A DNA stretch of 64,000 nt, taken from Luteitalea sp046593715 (lineage in GTDB: Bacteria > Acidobacteriota > Vicinamibacteria > Vicinamibacterales > Vicinamibacteraceae). The notes under the pieces are model-generated. The model was given only the letters and a program-made list of their open reading frames with translations, did not search any database and was not told where the DNA came from. The stretch is taken from positions 1-64,000 of the forward strand of contig JBKJQW010000115.1 in NCBI GenBank assembly GCA_046593715.1, given 5' to 3'. This document shows positions 57,618 through 64,000 of the stretch, piece by piece (within the stretch, counting starts at the first letter, position 1; the number at the start of each line of letters is the position of its first letter). The translations under genes were made by a program, and so were the position numbers.

Positions 57618-60032
57618 TCAGACCCGAGGCGGGTCGGTCTCTCGCGCGAAGTGGCGGTGCGCGGCCAGTGCGGTCATGAACATCGCGGTGGCCTTCTCCG
57701 TCTCTGCGGCGGAGACCTGCAGCAGGCCCGGGTCGGCGTCACCGGAGGGCAGCGTCGTGGGCACGCCGGCCTTGGCCAGCAGTGCCGTTCCCGCGCCGAA
57801 CACCAGCATCGGCTTGCAGTGGCGGTACTGGTCCTTCACAAACTCCATCACCCGCCCGTCAGCCGACAAGCTCTGCACGGCCGTCTCTCCGTCGGGGATC
57901 ACCACCGCGTCGTACAACACCGACGGCGTGGCTTCGACGGTGACGTCGACCTCGATCTCCCGGTCCGACAGCTGCACCGGGCCGAGTCTGGAGCCGACCC
58001 ACCGCGGCACCGCCCCTGCGGCCAGCAGCGCCTCCGACAGCGCCGTCAGCGACGGGCCGTCGGCGTTGTCGGCCACCAGCACCGCCACGCGCCGCGTGCG
58101 CACGCCGCGCTCGCCCGGCCGCGCCAGCAGCGACAATGCCGGCGACGTGGTGACCTCCGGGGTCACATCGACCGGCAACGCCTTGGGCAGCGGCGCCGGC
58201 AGCTGACGCATGCCGAGTCCCGTGGCGACCTCTCGCGCCAGGTTCTCGTTCACGTTGAGCAGGCCCGCCACCATGCGTTCGCGGATGGCCGGCACCTGCA
58301 CCTTCGACAGCTCGAACCGGAACGCATTGACGATGTGCTTCTGCTCGGTCGGCGTCTGGCTGTGGAAGAACAGGCGTGCCTGCGTGTAGTGGTCGGCAAA
58401 CTTCTCGGGCTTGCCGCGCACCTTGTGCGCGTCGGGCGTCATCTTCTCGGCCACCGAGGCAAACCCCGCGGCGCCGGCCTGGAACGGGCAGCCGCCCGCC
58501 AGCGAATTCGGCTCGTAGGACACGCGTCCGCGGTTGATCGTCTGTCGATGGTGACCGTCGCGCTGGTTGTTGTGGACCGGCGCGATGGGCGCGTTGATCG
58601 GGATCTCGTGAAAGTTCGCGCCGCCAAGCCGACTGATCTGCGTGTCCACGTAGGAGTGGATACGGCCGGCCAGCAGCGGGTCATTGCTGAAGTCGATGCC
58701 CGGCACGACGTGCGCCGTGCAGAAGGCGACCTGTTCGGTCTCGGCGAAGAAGTTGTCGGGGTTGCGGTTCAGCGTCATCCTGCCGACCGGCATGATCGGC
58801 ACCAGCTCCTCGGGCACGAGCTTGGTCGCGTCGAGCACGTCGAAGGTGAACGCCTCGGCCTGCTCTTCGGTGAAGATCTGCAGTCCGAGTTCCCACTCGG
58901 GGAAGGCGCCGGCTTCGATGGCCTCCCAGAGATCGCGCCGATGGAAGTCCGGGTCCGCGCCCGAGATCTTCACCGCCTCGTCCCAGACCAGCGAGTACGT
59001 ACCGTCCACCGGGGTCCAGTGGAACTTGACGAAGTGCGACTCACCGGCCGCGTTGACAAGGCGGTACGTGTGCACGCCGAAGCCCTGCATCGTGCGATAG
59101 CTGCGGGGAATCGCGCGGTCCGACATCGCCCACATCAGCATGTGCGTGATCTCGGGCATCAACGAGGCGAAGTCCCAGAAGGTGTCGTGGGCGCTGCCAG
59201 CCTGCGGCATCGCGTTGTGCGGCTCGGGCTTGGCGGCATGCACCAGGTCGGGGAATTTCATCGCATCCTGGATGAAGAAGACCGGCATGTTGTTGCCGAC
59301 CAGATCCCAGTTGCCCTGCTCGGTATAGAACTTCACCGCGAAGCCGCGCACATCGCGGGCGGTGTCGGTCGACCCGCGCTCGCCGAGCACGGTCGAGAAG
59401 CGCACGAAGACCGGCGTCTGCTTGCCAGCTTCCGAGAAGAGGTCGGCCCGCGTGAAGCGCTCGAGTGAGCCGTAGCTTTCAAAGAAGCCGTGCGCCGCCG
59501 AACCGCGCGCGTGGACGATGCGCTCCGGGATGCGCTCGTGGTCGAAGTGGGTGATCTTCTCGCGGAGGATGAAGTCCTCGAGCAGGGTCGGACCGCGCAA
59601 CCCTGCCTTCAGCGAACTCTGGTTGTCGCCAACCGGCACGCCCTGGTTGGTGGTCAGCACCCGGCCGCTCGAGTCGGCGCGCACCCGGTCCAGCGAGCCA
59701 TTGGTCTTGTTGGCGCCGATGACCGGTGAGCCGCTGCCGACCTTGTCGGAGCCTTGTGACTCCTGGACGGTGCTGGACCCGACAATCGGGTCGCCGGGCT
59801 CGACGCTGACGCCGGCTGGCGGCAACTGCCCCGGGGCCGGGTCGTACTCGGCGGCCTTGTTGGCGTTGAACGGGATCGACGCCGACAGCTCGTGTGTACC
59901 CGCCAGCTTGGCCGTCAGGTCGTCGTTCGAGGCGCCGAGCCTGGGCTCGGCAGCAGGACCCGACACGGTCGCGCGGCTGTTGGGGTCGACGGGCGGAATG
60001 TGTTTCGGATTGGGACGGGGTGTAGTGGGCAT
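57618..60032 (-). CDS. katE: Large-subunit catalase, HPII type
   Basis: The protein has 804 residues. The N-terminal 120 residues are Ser/Pro/Gly-rich and look disordered. The catalase core has PERIVHARGSAAHGFFE with the distal His174, FVRFSTVLGERGSTDTARDVRGFAVKFYTEQGNWDLVGNN, GFGVHTYRLVNA and the haem-ligand Tyr in RIHSYVDTQISRLGGANF. The last 160 residues form the flavodoxin/DJ-1-like domain of HPII (RRVAVLVADNADGPSLTALSEALL, ALLAKAGVPTTLPSGD). It degrades hydrogen peroxide in the cytosol. The ATG at 60032 is preferred to a TTG at 60068. Confidence 0.96.
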   Translation of the reverse strand: MPTTPRPNPKHIPPVDPNSRATVSGPAAEPRLGASNDDLTAKLAGTHELSASIPFNANKAAEYDPAPGQLPPAGVSVEPGDPIVGSSTVQESQGSDKVGSGSPVIGANKTNGSLDRVRADSSGRVLTTNQGVPVGDNQSSLKAGLRGPTLLEDFILREKITHFDHERIPERIVHARGSAAHGFFESYGSLERFTRADLFSEAGKQTPVFVRFSTVLGERGSTDTARDVRGFAVKFYTEQGNWDLVGNNMPVFFIQDAMKFPDLVHAAKPEPHNAMPQAGSAHDTFWDFASLMPEITHMLMWAMSDRAIPRSYRTMQGFGVHTYRLVNAAGESHFVKFHWTPVDGTYSLVWDEAVKISGADPDFHRRDLWEAIEAGAFPEWELGLQIFTEEQAEAFTFDVLDATKLVPEELVPIMPVGRMTLNRNPDNFFAETEQVAFCTAHVVPGIDFSNDPLLAGRIHSYVDTQISRLGGANFHEIPINAPIAPVHNNQRDGHHRQTINRGRVSYEPNSLAGGCPFQAGAAGFASVAEKMTPDAHKVRGKPEKFADHYTQARLFFHSQTPTEQKHIVNAFRFELSKVQVPAIRERMVAGLLNVNENLAREVATGLGMRQLPAPLPKALPVDVTPEVTTSPALSLLARPGERGVRTRRVAVLVADNADGPSLTALSEALLAAGAVPRWVGSRLGPVQLSDREIEVDVTVEATPSVLYDAVVIPDGETAVQSLSADGRVMEFVKDQYRHCKPMLVFGAGTALLAKAGVPTTLPSGDADPGLLQVSAAETEKATAMFMTALAAHRHFARETDPPRV

Positions 60033-60128
60033 CGCTATGGCAGTTCGTTGGAGAGAGCGTGTGGACAAGGAACGCCGTGAGCGACAGCAACCGTGATGCC
60101 AGAAACCAGGCGCATCGCCCGCCTCGGC

Positions 60129-60134
60129 TATAGT
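60129..60134 (+). promoter_or_regulatory. -10 element of the esterase gene
   Basis: TATAGT ends six bases before the ATG at 60141. No ribosome site lies between. No good -35 box is seen 16-18 bases upstream. The same spacing occurs at mutM, marR and the DUF1080 gene. Confidence 0.5.
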
Positions 60135-60140
60135 CCGCGC

Positions 60141-61433
60141 ATGTCAGGTTCCCCGAACGTCACCCGCCGTTGTTTCATCGATACGCTGGCGTCGGTCCCC
60201 GCCGCCGCTGCCCTCACCCACGCCGTGCAGGCAGCATCGACGCCACAGACCACAGCCGCCTCAACCGACCCGACCGCACCGGCCGACCTGGCTCGCAGCC
60301 TCGCGCCATCTCAGGCGGATCTCGGTGCCAATTTCGACCTCGTCCGCGCCCTGGACCCAGGCGCCCCGTACCCCGGCTCCTTCCTGTCCGGACGCTTCGA
60401 GACGGTCGAAGCGTTCACCACCCATGGACGAGCGTCCATCCTCGACGCGTACGGCTACCGCCCGGCGCCAGTCGCGCCCGCCGCCGAGGTCGTGGACCGT
60501 TTCGAAGGCCCCGACTTCATCCGCGAGAAGGTGATCTTCTCGACGACGCCGCACTTCCGCGTCCCGGCGTACGTCCACATCCCACGGGGGCTCACCGGCC
60601 CGGCGCCGGCCATCGTCGATCTGCACTCGCATGGCGGCATGTTCCTGTTCGGCAAGGAAAAGGTCGTCGACTTCGGACGCAACCATCCGGCGATGACGAC
60701 CTACCACGCCGGCAACTACGAGAGCCGACCGACCGCCACGGCACTGGTCAAGCGCGGGTATGTGGTGATCACCATCGATGCCTTCATGTTCGGCGAGCGG
60801 CGAGTCCTGATGGACGCCGACCTGGCCAGCGGATGGGAGCGCGCTCGCTACAGTGTGGAAGACGTCGCGCGGCTGAACCGGGTCTGTCAGTCCAAGGAGT
60901 CAACGCTTGCCAAGACCCTGACGGTGCTCGGCATGAGTTGGCCCGGCGTCGTCGCGTGGGACGACATGCGCACGGTGGACTACCTGGTCTCGCGTCCCGA
61001 GGTGGACGCCTCGAGAGTGGGCTGCGTCGGCGTCTCGTTCGGCGGCTGGCGGTCGCTCTTCCTGTCGGCGCTGGATCCCCGCATCCGCGCGGGGTGCGTG
61101 GTGGGCTTCCTGTCCACGATCCGGTCGATGCTGCGGCGCCACGTGGACACGCACTCGTGGGTCCACTTCGTCCCCGGGCTGCACCGGCACCTGGACCTCC
61201 CCGACGTGGCCAGCTTGAATGCGCCGCGGCCCCTGCTGGTGCAGCAGTGCCGGAAGGACGCCCTGTTCCCACTCGAGGGCATGGAGGCCGCGGTGCGGAC
61301 GGTAGGCGAGGCCTACGACAAGGCCGGTGTGGCCGACCGCTTCACAAGCCGCTTCTACGACGTGCCGCACCAGTTCAACGTGCAGATGCAGGAGGATGCG
61401 TTCACCTGGTTCGACCGGCAGCTGCGAGCGTAA
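60141..61433 (+). CDS. Exported alpha/beta-hydrolase, acetyl-xylan-esterase-like
   Basis: The protein has 430 residues with a signal rich in Arg, Phe and Ala (VTRRCFIDTLASVPAAAAL), possibly Tat-dependent. The hydrolase core has PAPAIVDLHSHGGMFLFGKEK, YVVITIDAFMFGERR, the nucleophile elbow GVSFGGWRS and the acid/His parts RPLLVQQCRKDALFP and VPHQFNVQMQ. The nucleophile serine is in GCVGVSFGG. It resembles acetyl-xylan esterases and dienelactone-type hydrolases in the periplasm. The substrate is unknown. The ATG at 60141 directly follows a -10 hexamer. Confidence 0.85.
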   Translation: MSGSPNVTRRCFIDTLASVPAAAALTHAVQAASTPQTTAASTDPTAPADLARSLAPSQADLGANFDLVRALDPGAPYPGSFLSGRFETVEAFTTHGRASILDAYGYRPAPVAPAAEVVDRFEGPDFIREKVIFSTTPHFRVPAYVHIPRGLTGPAPAIVDLHSHGGMFLFGKEKVVDFGRNHPAMTTYHAGNYESRPTATALVKRGYVVITIDAFMFGERRVLMDADLASGWERARYSVEDVARLNRVCQSKESTLAKTLTVLGMSWPGVVAWDDMRTVDYLVSRPEVDASRVGCVGVSFGGWRSLFLSALDPRIRAGCVVGFLSTIRSMLRRHVDTHSWVHFVPGLHRHLDLPDVASLNAPRPLLVQQCRKDALFPLEGMEAAVRTVGEAYDKAGVADRFTSRFYDVPHQFNVQMQEDAFTWFDRQLRA

Positions 61434-61484
61434 TCGCCTGACCGCGCCGCTGGTATCGCGGCGTCGCCGGCAGGCGAATGGGAG

Positions 61485-62318
61485 TCAGATGTCCAGCGAG
61501 GTGCTGGCCCACTGTTCTCCGCACCGCAGGACGTCGCCGCGCTGGCCGACGCGGTTGCACGCCTCGACAAAGGTCGCCGGGTCGGCCGTGTTGAACGCGA
61601 ACATCTCGAAGTGGCAGGGGATCACCACGCGGGCGCCGATGTCGCGCCCGAGCTGCGCGGCCTCCGCGGCGTCGAGGTTGCCGGCCACGCGCCGTTCCGG
61701 CGCGCGCCCGTTGATTGGCAGGAGCGCCACGTCCACGGCATGGCGCCGCAGCAGGTCGTCCATGCCCTCGAAGCGGACGGTGTCGCCGCTGTGGTAGAGC
61801 GTCCAGCGACCGCAGCGCACGACGTAGCCGACATAGGTCGGGGCCAGCTCCTCATGCGCCGCCGGCACGGCCTCGATGGTGAACGGGCCGACACGGGTGG
61901 TATCGCCGACGGCCAGGCCAACCGGTTCGTCCGGCGCGATCTGCAGGCGCTGGGCGACGCCAGCGCGGTTGGCTTCTGCGATGACCAGCACCAGGTCCGG
62001 GTTGGCCGCGCGCAGCGGCCGCACCGTCTCGGCATCGAGATGGTCGGTGTGGTTATGGGTGGACGTGACCACGTCGATGAAGTCCAGCCGCGCCGGATCG
62101 ATGACTCGCTCGGTCATCCGCACGTGCGGGGTCGCGGTGCCGGCGTACTTGGCGGTGAGTGAATCGGACAGGTACGGGTCCAGCAGCAGGTGCGACCCGT
62201 CAAACTGCACCAGGAAGCCGCTCTGCCCGAGCCACCACAGGCGCACGTGGCCGTCTCGCACGTCGGCCGCGCCGATGTCCAGCAACAGATCGTCGTCGCG
62301 CTGCAGCGGCACGATCAC
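61485..62318 (-). CDS. MBL-fold hydrolase, UlaG-like, coupled to the MetE-core gene
   Basis: The protein has 277 residues. The GTG at 62318 overlaps the stop of the upstream gene as GTGA. Metal motifs are TSTHNHTDHLDAE, VPAAHEELAP, LYHSGDTVRFEG and VIPCHFEMF. WLGQSGFLVQFDGSHLLLDPYLSDSL is the typical N-terminal motif of the UlaG/metal-dependent hydrolase branch. It is probably cytosolic. The substrate is unknown. Coupling to a methionine-synthase-like protein suggests that the two act in one pathway, for example on a thiolactone or a methylated compound; this is a guess from gene order. Confidence 0.9.
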   Translation of the reverse strand: MIVPLQRDDDLLLDIGAADVRDGHVRLWWLGQSGFLVQFDGSHLLLDPYLSDSLTAKYAGTATPHVRMTERVIDPARLDFIDVVTSTHNHTDHLDAETVRPLRAANPDLVLVIAEANRAGVAQRLQIAPDEPVGLAVGDTTRVGPFTIEAVPAAHEELAPTYVGYVVRCGRWTLYHSGDTVRFEGMDDLLRRHAVDVALLPINGRAPERRVAGNLDAAEAAQLGRDIGARVVIPCHFEMFAFNTADPATFVEACNRVGQRGDVLRCGEQWASTSLDI

Positions 62319-63349
62319 GGCAGGCCGAGTTCCCCGCGGACCTTGCGGACGCCTTCCACCATGTTGGCGAGCTTGCGCCTGGCCGCCCAGCGGGCGGTCT
62401 GGCTGAGGCCGCAGTCGGGCGCCAGCGACAGCCGCTCGGGCGAGACGAACTCGAGGCACCGCCGAACCCGGTGGGCCACGTCGTCGGGTGTTTCGACGTA
62501 GTAGTTCTTCACATCGATCACCCCAACGGCCACGTCCATGTGCTTGGCGATGCTTTCGATGATGCTCAACTCGGCGAACTCGCGGCTGGCCATCTCCACA
62601 TGCAGCTCGTCGACGTGCACGTCGAGGAACGCGGGAAAGAGGCTGCCGTAGCTACGCGGCGCTACCGCACGGCCCTTGAAGTTGCCGAAGCACAGATGGG
62701 TCGAGAGCCGCGTGCGACCACGGACGCCCGCCACCGTGTCATTGAACAGCGCCACGAACCGGCGCGGGTCTTCCCGGTGCGCATAACAGCTCATCGACGG
62801 CTCGTCGACGCACACGTCCCGGCAGCCGGCAGCCACCAGCGCCTCGAGTTCGGTGCCGACGATCGGGACGAGCGCCTCGGCCAGCGCCCATCGGTCCGCG
62901 TAGCGGCCACCTGGGATGAGGCGCCCGCTCAGCGTGTACGGCCCTGGCACGCTCGCCTTGAGGCCGACGCCGGGCGGCGCGAGCCGCGCGAGACGCCGGA
63001 AATCGCGCACCGTGCCGAGGCCGCGTGGCGCGGCCAGGTCGCCGATGACCGCATGGCGGCCGCGCTGGTCATGCCCGGGCGGCCCGAAGCGGCGGGGAGC
63101 GGGCGGCTCGGGCGCGAGGCCCTCGATGAAACCGTAGAACGACAGGTTGAAGTCCAGCCGCGTCTGCTCGCCATCGCTGATTGAATCAAGACCGGCTTCT
63201 ACCTGGTCGTTGATCGCGACGGTCACCGCGTCGTCGAGGATCTCGGCAAGGTCGTCGCTGCCGAAGGCGTCGAGGTGCCCCGTGGCGAACTCGAGCCATG
63301 CGGGAAACGGGTAGCTGCCAATGACCGTGGTGCGGAGCGCGTGCGGCAT
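62315..63349 (-). CDS. MetE-core methyltransferase (cobalamin-independent methionine synthase C-terminal type)
   Basis: The protein has 344 residues, about half the length of MetE, and corresponds to its C-terminal catalytic barrel. It starts PHALRTTVIGSYPFPAWL. Zinc ligands are present: His and Cys in THLCFGNF, Glu in ELHVEMASREF and Cys in LAPDCGLSQTARWAARRKL. SDGEQTRLDF and ISDGE resemble the folate-independent core methyltransferases found in archaea and some bacteria, which may use a corrinoid protein or another methyl donor. The ATG at 63349 follows TACACT after seven bases and no ribosome site is seen. Confidence 0.9.
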   Translation of the reverse strand: MPHALRTTVIGSYPFPAWLEFATGHLDAFGSDDLAEILDDAVTVAINDQVEAGLDSISDGEQTRLDFNLSFYGFIEGLAPEPPAPRRFGPPGHDQRGRHAVIGDLAAPRGLGTVRDFRRLARLAPPGVGLKASVPGPYTLSGRLIPGGRYADRWALAEALVPIVGTELEALVAAGCRDVCVDEPSMSCYAHREDPRRFVALFNDTVAGVRGRTRLSTHLCFGNFKGRAVAPRSYGSLFPAFLDVHVDELHVEMASREFAELSIIESIAKHMDVAVGVIDVKNYYVETPDDVAHRVRRCLEFVSPERLSLAPDCGLSQTARWAARRKLANMVEGVRKVRGELGLP

Positions 63350-63356
63350 GCCGGCT

Positions 63357-63362
63357 AGTGTA
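63357..63362 (-). promoter_or_regulatory. -10 element of the MetE-core gene
   Basis: TACACT lies seven bases before the ATG at 63349, the same hexamer and distance as at the propeller gene. The complementary strand reads AGTGTA and could serve the divergent SDR gene. No clear -35 box is present. Confidence 0.4.
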
Positions 63363-63375
63363 GAAGGCTTTGACG

Positions 63376-64000
63376 ATGCGCGATCCCTGTTCCACACTGT
63401 CGCGCATGCAGACCGGGCGCCTCGATGGCCTGTCGGTGGTGGTTGTCGGCGGCACCTCCGGGATCGGGCTGTCTGCCGCGCTGGCCTGCCTGCGCGAGGG
63501 GGCCTGCGTCACCGTGGCCGGGCGTGCTGATGCCCACGCCGAGACGGCAACCGAGCAACTCGGCGCTGCCACGCCCTGCATCCTGGGCGATGCCACAGAC
63601 CCCGCCCTCGCGGAGCGGGTCCTGGACACGGCCATTACGCGCTTCGGGCGCGTCGATGGTGTCTTTCACGTGGCCGGCGGCAGTGGGCGTCGCTTCGGCG
63701 ACGGCGCCATCGACCAGATCACCGACCAGGGCTGGCGCCAGACGCTCGACGTCAACCTCACCGCCCTGTTTCACAGCAATCGCGCCGCCGTGCAGTACTT
63801 CCTGCGCGCCGGGCACGGCGGCTCGGTCGTCAACATGGCGTCGGTGCTGGCCGTGGCGCCCGCGCCACTGCACTTCGCCACGCACGCCTACGCCGCGGCC
63901 AAGGCGGGCGTCATCGGGCTGAGCACGAGCTGCGCCGCCTGCTACGCGCCGCGCGACATCCGCTTCAACGTCATCGCGCCGGGACTGGTCGATACGCCGA
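63376..64000 (+). CDS. Short-chain dehydrogenase/reductase, 3' end outside the window
   Basis: The frame runs from ATG 63376 to the last base, giving 208 residues without a stop. A second in-frame ATG at 63406 begins closer to the fold. The Rossmann motif is VVVGGTSGIGLSAALACLREGA (TGxxxGxG type with GTSGIG), followed by LGDATDP, GVFHVAGGSGRRFGD, the catalytic Ser in VVNMASVLAVA, and YAAAKAGVIGLS with the catalytic Tyr and Lys. RFNVIAPGLVDTP is the usual C-terminal motif. The cofactor preference and substrate cannot be told. It is divergent from the MetE-core gene over only 26 bases. Confidence 0.93.
   Translation, partial: MRDPCSTLSRMQTGRLDGLSVVVVGGTSGIGLSAALACLREGACVTVAGRADAHAETATEQLGAATPCILGDATDPALAERVLDTAITRFGRVDGVFHVAGGSGRRFGDGAIDQITDQGWRQTLDVNLTALFHSNRAAVQYFLRAGHGGSVVNMASVLAVAPAPLHFATHAYAAAKAGVIGLSTSCAACYAPRDIRFNVIAPGLVDTP

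Noticed and set aside
57651..59468. Open frame of 605 codons on the plus strand
   Set aside because: It is antisense to the catalase gene, which has complete catalytic motifs. The translated sequence has no recognisable domain.

Overview
This is a gene-dense, high-GC stretch of bacterial chromosome with about 55 protein genes, no RNA genes, no insertion sequences, no CRISPR array and no prophage. No gap between genes exceeds about 220 bases. The gene content fits a soil or freshwater acidobacterium, possibly of the Vicinamibacteria. It includes a PSD1/DUF1549-DUF1553 protein with a cytochrome motif, ThuA and DUF1080 proteins, PEP-CTERM sorting, M28 peptidases, many secreted beta-propeller proteins and an AI-2E permease with an extra C-terminal domain. 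There is no marker gene, so this placement is an inference.

Layout. 1-2.9 kb: the end of a secreted beta-sandwich protein, a PEP-CTERM protein and a small VOC protein. 2.97-7.6 kb (minus strand): a sulfur-handling operon. In transcription order it encodes a CstB-like persulfide dioxygenase/rhodanese, a 26-residue membrane peptide, two half-size YeeE/YedE permeases, a membrane-anchored thioredoxin and a SoxB-like metallophosphatase. 7.7-20 kb: FKBP, DUF4091 and RtcB, a flavoprotein with a YVTN propeller, periplasmic MsrA, an MBL hydrolase with AI-2E permease, and penicillin acylase. 20-30 kb: DUF427, GreB, MFS permease, a lipoprotein, an LLM oxidoreductase, YceI with a haem-motif barrel protein, a ZIP transporter and a kelch protein. 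29-35.5 kb: DNA-repair genes (a PHP protein related to PolX, a short UvrA and MutM) with an M28 peptidase among them. 35.5-44.9 kb: fasciclin, ThuA, an orphan CpaF ATPase, a MarR-VOC operon, DUF1080, a TolB-like protein, an MBL hydrolase and a PEGA protein. 45-49.6 kb: sugar metabolism (6-phosphogluconate dehydrogenase, PfkB kinase, enolase-superfamily dehydratase). 49.7-54.2 kb: an aminosugar-like run with a GH84 beta-N-acetylglucosaminidase, a GNAT protein, a DegT aminotransferase and an orphan PTS EIIC. 54.2-64 kb: a PSD1 protein, a KatE-type catalase, an esterase, an MBL hydrolase coupled to a MetE-core protein, and the start of an SDR gene.

Two loci deserve most attention. The first is the sulfur operon, which could oxidise persulfides and move or process the products, and which contains an unrecognised membrane micropeptide and a strong intercistronic hairpin. 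The second is the GH84-GNAT pair, which looks like a split version of the two-domain O-GlcNAcase known from animals and some bacteria. At the regulatory level, several genes have a -10-like hexamer 5-7 bases before the start codon and no Shine-Dalgarno sequence. Two of these also have TTGACG at exactly 17 bases' spacing. This suggests leaderless transcripts. Seven gene pairs overlap by four bases, five of them with GTG or TTG as the downstream start.
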